Assembly: GCA_028278325.1 (NCBI GenBank)
Contig: JANQEO010000234.1
Location: 1-46,738, forward strand
DNA length: 46,738 nucleotides
Reading direction: 5' to 3'
From: Candidatus Binatia bacterium
GTDB lineage: Bacteria; Desulfobacterota; Binatia; UBA1149; JAJCZL01
A program made the translations under genes and the position numbers. The notes beneath the pieces are model-generated. The model had not been told where the DNA came from, made no database searches, and saw only the letters and a program-made list of their open reading frames with translations. Shown here piece after piece: positions 30,199 to 42,452 of the stretch (its first letter is position 1; each line of letters begins with the position of its first letter).

Positions 30199-31032
30199 AT
30201 GGGGCTGGTTACCGCCATAGCAAACCAGAAGGGTGGTGTCGGCAAGACTACCACGTCGGTCAACATGGCCGCTTCTTTGGCCTTGCAGGGCCGCCGCACG
30301 CTTCTGGTGGATCTCGACTCTCAGGGCAGCGCTTCCAGTGGAGTGGGCGCCGCCGTTTCCGATGGCCCCTCCGTCTACGATGTCCTGATCGGCGCGTCGC
30401 CTGCGGCCCAGGCCCTTCGCCACACTGATCTTGCCGAGCTCGACATCATCCCGGCCACGCCTGACCTGGCCGGGGCCGAAGTAGAGCTGGTTTCCCTGAG
30501 CGATCGTGAGGCCCGGCTCAGGACCCAGCTCTCTCCCCTCGTGGAGCTATACGAGCACGTCGTCATCGACTGCCCCCCATCGTTGGGGATGCTTACGCTC
30601 AACGCTCTTTGCTGCGCCCAGTCCCTGCTGATACCGCTCCAGTGCGAGTTCTACGCTCTGGAAGGCCTCAGGGGACTGTTGAACACCGTCGAGCGAATAC
30701 GGGTCGCCTACAACCCGGGACTGTTTCTGGAGGGAGTCGTTCTGACCATGTCGGATACCCGCACATCTCTGAGCCAGCAGATAGAGGCCGAGGTTAGGAC
30801 CCATTTTGGTAGAACAGTGTTTGAGACCGTAGTGCCACGCAATGTTCGGATCGCGGAAAGCCCTTCCCACGGCCTACCGGTATTGCTCTATGACCCTGTT
30901 TCTAAAGGATCTAGGGCCTACACAGAGGTAACCAAGGAGTTCTTGGACCGGCTGGCCGAGAGGCTGAGAACTGAATCAAGCGACGTTTTATTTGAGGAGA
31001 TGGAAGTCGGTGAAGAGACGACCGTTAGGTAG
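30199..31032 (+). CDS. parA: Chromosome partitioning ATPase ParA
   Basis: This 277-residue deviant-Walker ATPase moves ParB-bound origins. I choose ATG 30199 because GAGGAGAG precedes it and the family begins just before the Walker motif; a longer reading from 30091 would run through the parS region and has no support. The motif is NQKGGVGKTTTSVNMAASLA, followed by LLVDLDSQGSASSG and VIDCPPSLGMLTLNAL. It overlaps parB by 23 bp. The position next to parS-like sites suggests feedback control by ParB (inference). Confidence 0.97.
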   Translation: MGLVTAIANQKGGVGKTTTSVNMAASLALQGRRTLLVDLDSQGSASSGVGAAVSDGPSVYDVLIGASPAAQALRHTDLAELDIIPATPDLAGAEVELVSLSDREARLRTQLSPLVELYEHVVIDCPPSLGMLTLNALCCAQSLLIPLQCEFYALEGLRGLLNTVERIRVAYNPGLFLEGVVLTMSDTRTSLSQQIEAEVRTHFGRTVFETVVPRNVRIAESPSHGLPVLLYDPVSKGSRAYTEVTKEFLDRLAERLRTESSDVLFEEMEVGEETTVR

Positions 31033-31915
31033 GGGATTGGATGCTATCCTCGGTGAGTCGGCAACTGCCGCACGAAGCAGTGAGGAAGTCGCGCTGGCGG
31101 TGCCCGCCGCCGGCGATGAGGTCATGCCCAAGCAGGAGCCGCGCATGGTCGAGGTGGAGCGCATAACCCCGGGCCGGGGTCAGCCCCGCCGGAACTTCGC
31201 TGACACGCCCCTGGACGAACTGGCCGCATCGATAAAGAAGCGGGGAGTGATCCAGCCGCTGTTGGTCACGGAGACGGCGGGAGGTTTCGAGTTGATCGCC
31301 GGGGAGAGAAGGTTGCGCGCCGCAGCCAGAGCCGGCCTCGAACGAGTGCCCGTCATCATCAAACGCGATGTGGGGGAGTCCGACCTCGTCGAACTCGCCC
31401 TGATAGAGAATATACAGCGCGAGGACCTGGGTCCTCTGGAATTGGCCCGGGCGTATCAGAGGCTCATCGACGATCTCGGTTACACCCAGACCGAGGTGGC
31501 TGAGCGTCTGGGCAAGTCGCGCGCGGCCATAGGCAACACCATTCGGCTGCTCGGGCTTCCCTCCCAGGTCCAGCAAGCGCTGGAAGAGGAGCTCGTCAGC
31601 GAGGGGCACGCACGCGCCCTCCTGGGCCTGCCGACGGCGGCAGAGCAGATCAAGGCCGCCCGCAAGGTGGTTCAGCGGGGCTTGTCGGTCCGTGAGGTCG
31701 AAGACATGGTCCGCGACTCTCCCGGTTCCGGTCCCGCCAAGACTGCGCCCGCCAGGGCCGGGGGCAAGACGGGCGCCACCGCTCTCGAGCAATCACTGAC
31801 GCGGACCTGGGGCACGAAAGTGCGGATTCGCCGTTCAGGTAAGCGCGGCAGAATCGAGATCGAGTTCTACTCCGATGAGGAGTTGAACCGACTGGTGGAA
31901 CGCCTCGGGGCCTGA
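31010..31915 (+). CDS. parB: Chromosome partitioning protein ParB
   Basis: This 301-residue CTP-binding clamp loads at parS. The N-terminus KRRPLGRGLDAILGE is the ParA-stimulating peptide. The CTPase fold includes ITPGRGQPRRNF, LIAGERRLRAAARAG (the GERRxRA motif) and ENIQREDLGPLE. The helix-turn-helix is TQTEVAERLGKSRAAIGNTIRLL. The C-terminal dimer domain ends LNRLVERLGA. I choose GTG 31010, with GAGGAGA upstream, over TTG 30992, because it matches the usual M-K-R-x-LGRGL start. It is the last gene before a hairpin. Confidence 0.97.
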   Translation: MKRRPLGRGLDAILGESATAARSSEEVALAVPAAGDEVMPKQEPRMVEVERITPGRGQPRRNFADTPLDELAASIKKRGVIQPLLVTETAGGFELIAGERRLRAAARAGLERVPVIIKRDVGESDLVELALIENIQREDLGPLELARAYQRLIDDLGYTQTEVAERLGKSRAAIGNTIRLLGLPSQVQQALEEELVSEGHARALLGLPTAAEQIKAARKVVQRGLSVREVEDMVRDSPGSGPAKTAPARAGGKTGATALEQSLTRTWGTKVRIRRSGKRGRIEIEFYSDEELNRLVERLGA

Positions 31916-31932
31916 GGGCTTCGGCAGCCCTC
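31914..31932 (+). terminator. Hairpin after parB
   Basis: A 7-bp stem GAGGGCT/AGCCCTC with a 5-base loop overlaps the parB stop and is followed by a T-rich but interrupted stretch (TGTTCGAGTTCTTCG). Confidence 0.45.
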
Positions 31933-32189
31933 TGTTCGAGTTCTTCGTCGAGTTCTTGGGTCCGCTTTTCGGCGGCTCGACGCGGTACAGAACTGCACGC
32001 TGGCCTGCCATCAAGGGGTAGGCACCAAGGCCGCGTTCGCGATCACTGCGAGGTCCTGGGAGAGCGTGCCGCATGCTCGAAATCCCTCTTTGACAAGCTG
32101 ACAATCCGATGTTAACCGACACGGATTCGGTGCCGCTAACCCCGCTGCTAGTAAGGGGAACCCTGGAACAAGCAGAGTCGTTAATCTAG
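31933..32189 (+). promoter_or_regulatory. Non-coding gap with possible promoter for the second atp operon
   Basis: No gene is visible in this 257-bp stretch. TTGACA occurs at 32090-32095; the best -10 after 16-17 bp is poor (TTAACC/TAACCG). There is no clear Shine-Dalgarno sequence before atpF', although AAGGGGA occurs about 35 bases upstream. Confidence 0.4.
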
Positions 32190-32630
32190 ATGCTGGCTTT
32201 CCCGCCTGATTACACTTTCCTCGTCCAACTGGGCAGCTTTTTCGTGCTGCTCTACGTGCTGAATCGTCTGCTCTTCGCCCCCTTCGGCGAGCTGCTGAGG
32301 CAGCGCGACGAGCGCACCAGCGGGGATCAGGAGCTGGCTCGCGCCCAACGAGAAGAGGCCGAAGCGATGGCCACGCGCATCGACGCGGAGCTCGCCGAAG
32401 CGAGGGCGTCGGCGCATGCCGAAGTCGAGGCCGTTCGCCGGCAGACCCGCGACGAGGAGGCCAAGATTTTTGCGGCCGCACGCGACGAAGCGGCGGGACG
32501 CCTGGCCGAGTTACGGGCGTCGCTCGAGGCTGCCAAGCGAGATGCACTGACCTCCCTGCGCGACGACGCTCGTGAACTCGCGTCTCAGATGGTGGACGCC
32601 GTGCTGCAGTCCGGGAGAAGCTCGCGATGA
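32190..32630 (+). CDS. atpF': F-ATPase b' subunit
   Basis: This 146-residue protein has one membrane helix (about residues 10-30, LVQLGSFFVLLYVLNRLLFAP) and a long charged coiled coil rich in Ala, Glu and Arg. It forms the peripheral stalk as a heterodimer with the next gene product. A b'/b pair is typical of photosynthetic bacteria, chloroplasts, alphaproteobacteria and deltaproteobacteria. Its stop overlaps the atpF ATG by 4 bp. Confidence 0.9.
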   Translation: MLAFPPDYTFLVQLGSFFVLLYVLNRLLFAPFGELLRQRDERTSGDQELARAQREEAEAMATRIDAELAEARASAHAEVEAVRRQTRDEEAKIFAAARDEAAGRLAELRASLEAAKRDALTSLRDDARELASQMVDAVLQSGRSSR

Positions 32631-33214
32631 GGCGGGCTCTTTCAATCGCCGCGGTTCTCGCCTTGGTTTCTCTTCCCCTCGTCGCGATGGCGGCTGGCGG
32701 CGGCGGTCACGATGACCATCATGGTCCGCCGAGCGGGGCCCAGTGGCTCATGGTGTTGTTCACGGCCGTCAACTTCTCGATCTTCGGCTATCTATTGTGG
32801 CGTTTCGCCAAAGACCCGCTACGGGATTTCTTGGGTAACAGGCGTGCCGAACTGGCAGCCGCTCTTTCAGCCGCTAGTGAAGCCAAGGCCGAAGCCGACC
32901 GGCTGCGGTCCGAGTACGAAGCCAAACTGGCGGATCTCGATGAAACGCGAAAGGCGATGGTCGAGGAGCTGCGTGGCGTAGCCGAGGCTGATGCCGAGAA
33001 GGCCGTCAAAGAAGCCGCCGAGGCGGCCGAGAGGATGAGGCAGGAGGCGGAGCGGACCGCACAACACGATTTCGAAAGGGCGAGACGGGAGCTCAGGGCC
33101 GAGGCGGCCAGACTGGCCGCCGAGTTGGCTAGTGGCGAAATATCGGCGCGGCTGACCGAAGAAGACAGGGGCCGCTTACTCGACGAGTTGATTGCGGGGG
33201 TGACCAAGCAATGA
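32627..33214 (+). CDS. atpF: F-ATPase b subunit with signal-peptide-like N-terminus
   Basis: This 195-residue peripheral-stalk subunit has two hydrophobic segments. The first is a signal-peptide-like leader (RRALSIAAVLALVSLPLVAMAAG), followed by a His/Asp/Gly-rich spacer (GGGGHDDHHGPPSG). The second is the normal b-subunit anchor (QWLMVLFTAVNFSIFGYLLWRF). A long Ala/Glu/Arg coiled coil follows. The double hydrophobic start is common in deltaproteobacterial b subunits, and the c subunit here has a similar leader. It is translationally coupled to both neighbours by 4-bp ATGA overlaps. Confidence 0.93.
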   Translation: MRRALSIAAVLALVSLPLVAMAAGGGGHDDHHGPPSGAQWLMVLFTAVNFSIFGYLLWRFAKDPLRDFLGNRRAELAAALSAASEAKAEADRLRSEYEAKLADLDETRKAMVEELRGVAEADAEKAVKEAAEAAERMRQEAERTAQHDFERARRELRAEAARLAAELASGEISARLTEEDRGRLLDELIAGVTKQ

Positions 33215-33756
33215 TCCCCGGCTCCGTGGCGCGCCGGTATGCCAGGGCCATGTTCGAGTTGGCCACGGAGGACGGTGACGTAGACCCGGTCGCCGACGCG
33301 CTGGAACAGTTGGCGTCGGCCGTAGAAGAAGCCGGCCCGGAAGCATTGGCACCGGGGCTTCTGAGCCGCGAGGAGCGCGTGAAGCTCGGCGATGCCTTGG
33401 CCGAGAAGTTCGCTGCGGCGTCATCCTCACTGGCCAAGTTCGTCAGGATGCTATGCGATCGCGAGCGCATCGACATGGCGCCCCTCGTTCATGAGTGGTT
33501 CGTCAAGATGCGCGACGAAGCGGCGGGCAAGGTCAAGCTGACGATCACCGCCGCCAACCCTCTTAGTGACGACGAGATCGCAAGGATCTGTAGCGCATTT
33601 CAAGGACTCGCAAGCCGGCAAGTAGTACCCGAAGTGACCGTCGACGAGAAGCTCGTCGGCGGCGCACTCGTGGAGCTCGACGGTAAGGTGTACGACGGGA
33701 GCGTCAGGACATATCTCGCCAAGCTTGCGGCGAACATGGCGGGAGAGACCTCGTAG
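33211..33756 (+). CDS. atpH: F-ATPase delta subunit
   Basis: This 181-residue OSCP/delta subunit links the b'/b stalk to the top of the alpha3beta3 head. Family features are [13 protein letters not shown] at the N-terminus and [17 protein letters not shown] plus [26 protein letters not shown] at the C-terminus. Length is typical. The ATG overlaps the atpF stop (ATGA). Confidence 0.96.
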   Translation: MIPGSVARRYARAMFELATEDGDVDPVADALEQLASAVEEAGPEALAPGLLSREERVKLGDALAEKFAAASSSLAKFVRMLCDRERIDMAPLVHEWFVKMRDEAAGKVKLTITAANPLSDDEIARICSAFQGLASRQVVPEVTVDEKLVGGALVELDGKVYDGSVRTYLAKLAANMAGETS

Positions 33757-33782
33757 CCCGCGAAGGAGCTGGGACAGTAACG

Positions 33783-35291
<1,509 letters not shown>

Positions 35292-35298
35292 GGAGCGG

Positions 35299-37595
<2,297 letters not shown>

Positions 37596-37598
37596 GGC

Positions 37599-37997
37599 AT
37601 GTCCATACGACTCAAGATCATAACCCCTGAGCGCACGTTCGTGGACACGGACGTCGCGGAGCTGACTGCCCCGGGCATGGCCGGTGAGTTCGGGGTGCTT
37701 CCCGAGCACGTCACCTTTCTCGGCGGGCTCGACGTCGGGGTGCTGGTCTACGAAGAAGGAGGCCGCAAGATACGAATTGTCGTAGAGGGCGGTTATGCCG
37801 AAGTGCGTGACGACACGGTCACAGTGCTCGCTGATCACGCCGAGGAAGCTGCGACGATCGACCCATCCGAGGCAGGCGAGCGATTGGCTGCCGCCGAACG
37901 TGCCGTCGACTCAGGTGCCGAGACACCGGAAGAGATGGACGTGCTGTTACGACGAGTGAAGTCGGCACGTGCCAGAGTCGAGGCGGCCGCGGCGTAG
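37599..37997 (+). CDS. atpC: F-ATPase epsilon subunit
   Basis: This 132-residue subunit has the N-terminal beta sandwich (LKIITPERTFVDTDVAELTAPGMAGEFGVLPEHV, VEGGYAEVRDDTVTVLAD) and a C-terminal Ala/Glu/Arg helical pair that can inhibit ATP hydrolysis. It lies 3 bp after atpD and is the last gene of the operon. Confidence 0.95.
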   Translation: MSIRLKIITPERTFVDTDVAELTAPGMAGEFGVLPEHVTFLGGLDVGVLVYEEGGRKIRIVVEGGYAEVRDDTVTVLADHAEEAATIDPSEAGERLAAAERAVDSGAETPEEMDVLLRRVKSARARVEAAAA

Positions 37998-38019
37998 CCG
38001 GCCAAGCCCGAGCGCCGGC
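37997..38019 (+). terminator. Weak hairpin after atpC
   Basis: GCCGGC (37997-38002) can pair with GCCGGC (38014-38019), followed by CTTTGC. It is near the operon end but has only three T residues. Confidence 0.35.
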
Positions 38020-38082
38020 CTTTGCTGCCAGCCCGCCGAATCAATTCCCGTCTGCGCCGCTGGCTGAGCGGACCCTAGCCAA

Positions 38083-39930
38083 GTGGCAGTAGCGCCCAAG
38101 CAGGAGGGAGCCAGGCAGCTTACCTGGGTGCTGGCCTGGGCCGTCGTATTCTGCGACATCGGGACGTCGGTCTACTACGTCCCCGGTATTCTCTACAACG
38201 TCGTCGGAAATCTCGCGCCGTTCTTCGTCGCGTTGACCACGATCGGCTTCGTCCTGCTGGCGAGCAAATACGTAGAAATCGTCCAGCGTACTCCCAACGG
38301 CGGCGGCGTCGTCGCCATAGCGAGCATGGCGTTCGGCGAGCGCATGGGGGCGCTCGGCGGCATGCTCATCACCGTCGATTTTTTCCTGACCTGCGCCATC
38401 TCTGCGGTTTCGGGCTTCTACTACCTCTCCAGTGTGGTGCCGGCGCTGGCCGAGAACGTTCCGTTGTTCGCATGCCTGGGTCTGGTCTTTCTGGCCATCG
38501 TCAACATCGTCGGAGTGCGCGAGAGTGCACGCCTCTCGCTGGTGATGGCCACCGCCTCTCTCGTGACCAACTTGGCGGTGGTCGTGTTGCTGGCCGTTCA
38601 GCTGGACGCCGAGCAGTGGAAGCACCTGTTTTCGGTCTTCGAAGGCGCGGCTGCGATCAGCGGGCGAGAGCTTCTGGTCGGCTTCGGCGCCGCCTGGCTG
38701 GCGTTCTCGGGACTGGAGAGCATCGGGCAACTGGCGCCCGCCATGCGTCAGCCCCTCAAGCGAACCGCCAAGCTGGCCCTGGTGGGTGTGACGATCACCA
38801 TCCTTCTCACCTCACCTACGTTGACCGCCCTGTCCATCGGCGTGTTGCCCGACGGGGTCAAGAGCGAGCACAGCGAGCGCTTCATTGCGGAACTGGGCGG
38901 CATTGCCGGTGGTGGTTTGCTGGAACTGGCCGTGGTTTTCACGGCAGCGACGCTTCTGCTGTTTGCCGCCAACACGGCGATCATCGGCGCCTACCACGTC
39001 TTTCTCGCACTCGCCGAACGAAAGTATTTCCCGCGCCGCTTTCTCCTGAGGAACCGTATCTTCGGGACGCCGCACTACGCGATCATGTTCGCGACGGGTG
39101 TGCCGTTGATGGTCGTGCTCGCGACCCAAGGAGAGATGGGAATCCTCGGCGACATGTACGCCTTCGGGTTACTCGGCGCTTTCATGTTGGAGTCGGGCGG
39201 CCTCGACACCCTGCGCTGGCGCGATCACCAGCGCGGCATAGTCTTCTGGCTCGGCCTGATCGCGACCTCCATGGTCATCGTGGCGTGGATCGTGAACCTG
39301 ATAGAGAAGCCTGCGGCTACGGCCTTTGGCGGGGCCCTTGCCGCGAGCGGGATGCTCTACGGCCTGGCTCTCAGAGAAGGCTGGATAAAGGAAGCCATCC
39401 ACCAGATTCCGAGGGTGTCGAAGCGGGCGATGGCCAAGGCCTTCGTCGGAGAAGCTCAAGCCAGCGAGGTGTTCCACGAGATAGTGAGCCTCAACATGGC
39501 CAAGCAGATCAAGCCTCTCTACGACAGCTCGACGCTGGTAGCCGTCGCCGGCCGCAACCCGAGTGTCGTCGCGGAGGCCGTACGAAGAGCAGTGGGGATG
39601 GGAGAGAAAGCCCTCTACTGCATCTACGTCGAGGAATGGCCCGGCCTGTTCTACGGTGATCTGAACCTCGAACCGAGCGAGGCCGGTGTCGATGCGCTGA
39701 CGATGGCAGCCAAGCAGGCTGCCGCCTCAGGCATCGAATTGATCCCGATATGGACGATCTCTTACAGTCTGGCAGAGGGAATCTCGCGAGCCGCTGATGA
39801 GCTCGGCGTCAGCGCCATCGTTATCGGCCTGTCCCAACGCACGGCTCTGTATCGTCTGTTCCGCCGGGAGGCCGTGCGCAAGCTGGCCGATCGCATTCCT
39901 CCGCATTGCCGCCTCATCGTAGTGTCTTGA
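38083..39930 (+). CDS. APC-superfamily permease with C-terminal soluble domain (KimA-like)
   Basis: This 615-residue protein has about 12 membrane helices in the first 430 residues, starting with LTWVLAWAVVFCDIGTSVYYVPGIL; the GTSVYY stretch is at the unwound helix-1 position of APC carriers. A soluble alpha/beta domain of about 180 residues follows (TLVAVAGRNPSVVAEAVRR, ALYCIYVEEW, GIELIPIWTISYSLAEGI, VSAIVIGLSQRTALYRLF), resembling universal-stress-protein folds. KimA potassium importers share this size and layout, while many relatives are annotated as amino-acid permeases. The substrate is not proven. The GTG start lacks a good ribosome site. The stop overlaps the next gene. Confidence 0.8.
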   Translation: MAVAPKQEGARQLTWVLAWAVVFCDIGTSVYYVPGILYNVVGNLAPFFVALTTIGFVLLASKYVEIVQRTPNGGGVVAIASMAFGERMGALGGMLITVDFFLTCAISAVSGFYYLSSVVPALAENVPLFACLGLVFLAIVNIVGVRESARLSLVMATASLVTNLAVVVLLAVQLDAEQWKHLFSVFEGAAAISGRELLVGFGAAWLAFSGLESIGQLAPAMRQPLKRTAKLALVGVTITILLTSPTLTALSIGVLPDGVKSEHSERFIAELGGIAGGGLLELAVVFTAATLLLFAANTAIIGAYHVFLALAERKYFPRRFLLRNRIFGTPHYAIMFATGVPLMVVLATQGEMGILGDMYAFGLLGAFMLESGGLDTLRWRDHQRGIVFWLGLIATSMVIVAWIVNLIEKPAATAFGGALAASGMLYGLALREGWIKEAIHQIPRVSKRAMAKAFVGEAQASEVFHEIVSLNMAKQIKPLYDSSTLVAVAGRNPSVVAEAVRRAVGMGEKALYCIYVEEWPGLFYGDLNLEPSEAGVDALTMAAKQAAASGIELIPIWTISYSLAEGISRAADELGVSAIVIGLSQRTALYRLFRREAVRKLADRIPPHCRLIVVS

Positions 39931-41045
39931 TGACCGGGTTGAGGGCCTGGGGCGGCGCGGCTATCCTCTGTCTACCGATGAGAGCCGCCGCTCGAACGAT
40001 ATCCTTCGTAGCCGTCGTGGTGACGGGCTGCATGGGCGCGCCGGCCGCAGCTCAAGACGACCTGGAACAGGTGGAGGTGGAGCCGCGCGAGGTGGTCACC
40101 CACTTCTTCGTGCCCGCCGGTTCCAAGGGCTCCGCGGCGATGCAAACGGTCGTGGGGCACAGTCAGGCCTATACCCTCAAAGCCGGCGATACTTTTCTCG
40201 AGCTGTCGAAGCGGTTCGACGTCGGCTACAACGAGATGGTCTCGGCCAACCCCGATGTCGACCCCTGGGTGCCGGAGGCCGGACGTCCCATCGTAGTTCC
40301 CACCGAATGGGTTCTGCCGAAGAGCGACTACGAAGGCCTCGTTCTCAACATCCCGGAGATGAGGATCTACTATCATCTGCCCTCGCCGAGGGCGGGCGCC
40401 AAGTCCTCGATGGTCGTCACCTATCCCGTCGGCCTGGGCCGCCAAGAGTGGCGCACGCCACAGGCCGAGTTCTGGATAAGAGGCAAGACCAAGAATCCTA
40501 CTTGGGTCATCCCCGAGTCCATCAAGAAAGAACGTTTCGAAGAAACGGGCGCCACCGACTACTCCATCCCTCCCGGTGATCCGGAGAATCCTCTCGGACG
40601 CTATCGCATCGAGCTTACGCTGCCGGGTTACGCGATACACGGAACCAACAAGAACTGGGGTATAGGGATGCGCGTATCGCATGGATGCGTCCGCATGTTT
40701 CCCGAGGACATAGAGGCGTTCTTTCCGTTGGTGGCTGTCGGGAGCAAGGGGCGCTTCGTCTACCAGCCCGTCAAGGTCGGCGTGAGACGCGGGCGCGTGG
40801 TTGTCGAGGTCCACGAGGACATCTACGGGGTAAAACCCTGGCCCTGGCTCGAGGCGATGGAGCTGATCGAAGAATACGGACTGTCGAGCTTCGTCGACCG
40901 GGAGCGGCTCGAAGCCGCCGTCGAAGCCGCCAGCGGCATACCCACCGACGTCGGCCACGTGGATTGGCCCGAAGAAGAACTCGACGTAGAGCCCCTCGAG
41001 TTCGACGAGAAAGGCAACCTGATCCTGGGTTCTCTGGGGCGTTAG
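39930..41045 (+). CDS. L,D-transpeptidase with LysM domain (exported)
   Basis: YkuD-family L,D-transpeptidases make 3-3 cross-links in peptidoglycan or attach lipoproteins to it. From ATG 39930 the product has 371 residues. A signal segment (RTISFVAVVVTGCMGAPAAAQ) could be cut as a lipoprotein at VTG-C or by signal peptidase I at AAA-Q. A LysM domain follows (YTLKAGDTFLELSKRF, NPDVDPWVPEAGRPIVVP). The YkuD domain has the active-site motif RVSHGCVRM with catalytic Cys253, preceded by YAIHGTN. About 110 residues follow, ending acidic. ATG 39930 overlaps the transporter stop by one base; ATG 39978 is an alternative giving a cleaner signal peptide. Confidence 0.92.
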   Translation: MTGLRAWGGAAILCLPMRAAARTISFVAVVVTGCMGAPAAAQDDLEQVEVEPREVVTHFFVPAGSKGSAAMQTVVGHSQAYTLKAGDTFLELSKRFDVGYNEMVSANPDVDPWVPEAGRPIVVPTEWVLPKSDYEGLVLNIPEMRIYYHLPSPRAGAKSSMVVTYPVGLGRQEWRTPQAEFWIRGKTKNPTWVIPESIKKERFEETGATDYSIPPGDPENPLGRYRIELTLPGYAIHGTNKNWGIGMRVSHGCVRMFPEDIEAFFPLVAVGSKGRFVYQPVKVGVRRGRVVVEVHEDIYGVKPWPWLEAMELIEEYGLSSFVDRERLEAAVEAASGIPTDVGHVDWPEEELDVEPLEFDEKGNLILGSLGR

Positions 41046-41064
41046 CCGGTCAGCCGGACCAGCT

Positions 41065-41628
41065 CTACCACTTAGCTTCCAGACGGATACCGAAGTGCCG
41101 GGTCGACGCCCTCGACTTGAAGCGGAACTCCGGCATGTCCTCGACGCCGAAAGCCCGTCCTGTGTGCTTCAGGACACGGTTGGTGAACGCGCTGGCACTG
41201 TCCAGCGTCGGTTCGGCAGTCTCTTCGGCACTCTCGGTGACGTTGGCCAGGGACTTCGCGCTACGCGTGAGCAGGGAGTCTGAGCCGTAGGCTTCTTCCA
41301 GCGCCGAGGCAACCTCATCGGGCCTGCGCGGATAACGCGGCAGGCGTCTGCGCGCCTCCCAACGTTCGTAGTCGAAGTGTCCCCCATGCGGGTCGGCAAC
41401 GACTGTCAGCGCACCGAATTCGAGATCAATGTCGGACTCGGCGCCCGACACTCCGTGGGTCCTAGCTGCCTGAGCGCTGCTTCGGCGTGATTCGAACTGT
41501 TCCCAGGTTAACGGAGCAACTGAACTCGAAGGACCCGCACACCAGGCTTGGTGCCCGAACTGAGAACCGATCAACACCGCGATTACAGTGCAGATTACGC
41601 GAAACCGCTTGGCACAGTTGGAGCGCAT
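41065..41628 (-). CDS. Secreted protein of unknown function
   Basis: This 187-residue product starts at ATG 41628 (or GTG 41646 with six more residues; no ribosome site helps choose). A signal peptide is visible (KRFRVICTVIAVLIGSQFGHQAWCAG). The mature part is polar, with LTWEQFESRRSSAQ, YERWEARRRLPRYPRRPDEV and a Ser/Glu/Ala-rich helix. The C-terminus reads RHFGIRLEAKW, with hydrophobic residues at alternate positions and a final Trp, as in outer-membrane beta-strand signals, although the protein is too short for a full barrel on its own. I do not recognise a family. It is convergent with the L,D-transpeptidase. Confidence 0.7.
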   Translation of the reverse strand: MRSNCAKRFRVICTVIAVLIGSQFGHQAWCAGPSSSVAPLTWEQFESRRSSAQAARTHGVSGAESDIDLEFGALTVVADPHGGHFDYERWEARRRLPRYPRRPDEVASALEEAYGSDSLLTRSAKSLANVTESAEETAEPTLDSASAFTNRVLKHTGRAFGVEDMPEFRFKSRASTRHFGIRLEAKW

Positions 41629-41738
41629 CACGGTCAACGTGACCACGCCGGCAAAGTACCGTCAAGGGATTTCCAAGCCTGATCCCCCGTACGGGTTTGC
41701 TATTGACCCGCGGTAAACGTGAAAAAACTTGGCGTATG

Positions 41739-42140
41739 CTATGACGCTTGCTGTAGTCCCGTGCCCGGTTCTGGGGCTTTATCGAGAACCGGTACTATGC
41801 GTGCCACGCTGCGTCGCAAAGGGTTTTTTTGTTGCCGCCATTTTGACAGGCCACGCCGTAGATATTGGGGGTTAAGACCGAGAACGTCACAGATGTTCTC
41901 GTATGAGAACGGCCACTCCCTTTCGCCCGACGATATCCAGTCCTCCGCGTCCGCAAAGAGCAATCTTCCACGAGGATCTCTGGAGAGCGCGTGTTTCTGA
42001 TAGCACTCGACTGCATCGCGCAGGATAGCGAGCATGAGTTTGCGTTCTCGGACGACGCTGCCTTCACGCGCAAAGGCGGCGAAGTACTGATCCGGAAGTA
42101 GAGTGTCGGGCTCGAAGAGGTTTACGAAACGGTCTGCCAT
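41739..42140 (-). CDS. Small conserved protein B of unknown function (paralogue of 4152-4637)
   Basis: This 133-residue soluble protein has the core EPDTLLPDQYFAAF, RERKLMLAILRDAVECYQ, DAEDWISSGEREWPFSYENIC, LGLNPQYLRRGLSKWRQQ (residues 10-104), matching protein A block by block. The end of the core looks like a helix-turn-helix (NICDVLG / LNPQ / YLRRGLSKW). The short tail differs from A. The start at ATG 42140 is supported by a strong GAGGAGG nine bases upstream. It is preceded by a long structured leader and its own promoter. No named family is recognised. Confidence 0.85.
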   Translation of the reverse strand: MADRFVNLFEPDTLLPDQYFAAFAREGSVVRERKLMLAILRDAVECYQKHALSRDPRGRLLFADAEDWISSGEREWPFSYENICDVLGLNPQYLRRGLSKWRQQKNPLRRSVARIVPVLDKAPEPGTGLQQAS

Positions 42141-42345
42141 TCTAGGGTCCTCCTCACCTCGCCGTGTTCATCGGCGTCTCGGCGCTACATCGCGCTGCGC
42201 CCTGTTGTCGTGCCCGACGACCTTTGGTCGCCGGCGCGATCACTGTCGGCATCAGCCGACCAGAACTCGAACTGGGTATGACGATCCGGCCGGATCGTCG
42301 TGATGGCTCGACCCCACTACCTGCGGCCACCCCCCGATCTGCTTG
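42141..42345 (-). promoter_or_regulatory. Long structured 5' leader of protein B
   Basis: About 200 bases separate the predicted transcription start from the ATG, with no gene on either strand that I trust. In the minus-strand direction it holds the 20-base palindrome (42299-42280), a GTCGGC/GCCGAC stem-loop (42260-42245, loop TGAT) and a CGACC/GGTCG stem near 42220. A cis-acting RNA or operator cluster is possible. I recognise no known riboswitch. Confidence 0.45.
42280..42299. promoter_or_regulatory. 20-bp perfect palindrome
   Basis: GACGATCCGG is followed directly by its reverse complement CCGGATCGTC with no spacer. It lies about 140 bp upstream of protein B, downstream of the predicted promoter, so it could be an operator or an RNA stem. 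Confidence 0.6.
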
Positions 42346-42351
42346 GCAGGG

Positions 42352-42381
42352 ACTAAACCACCCCGCGCTGCTTTGTGTCAA
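42352..42381 (-). promoter_or_regulatory. Candidate promoter for protein B
   Basis: On the minus strand, TTGACA (42381-42376), an 18-bp spacer and TTTAGT (42357-42352) match the vegetative consensus at 6 and 4 of 6 positions. Confidence 0.5.
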
Positions 42382-42452
42382 ACAGAAACGAATGGCCCTT
42401 CACAGTAGCGCACAACGTGTTGCCGCTGATTTTGCAAGCTATAAGTGGTGGC

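Noticed and set aside
38472..39659. A 395-codon plus-strand frame inside the APC permease gene
   Set aside because: Arg/Gly/His-rich out-of-frame translation of a membrane protein gene.
42255..42275. A T-arm-like sequence (minus strand CCCAGTTCGAGTTCTGG) suggesting a tRNA
   Set aside because: No matching acceptor stem, anticodon arm or D arm could be built around it.
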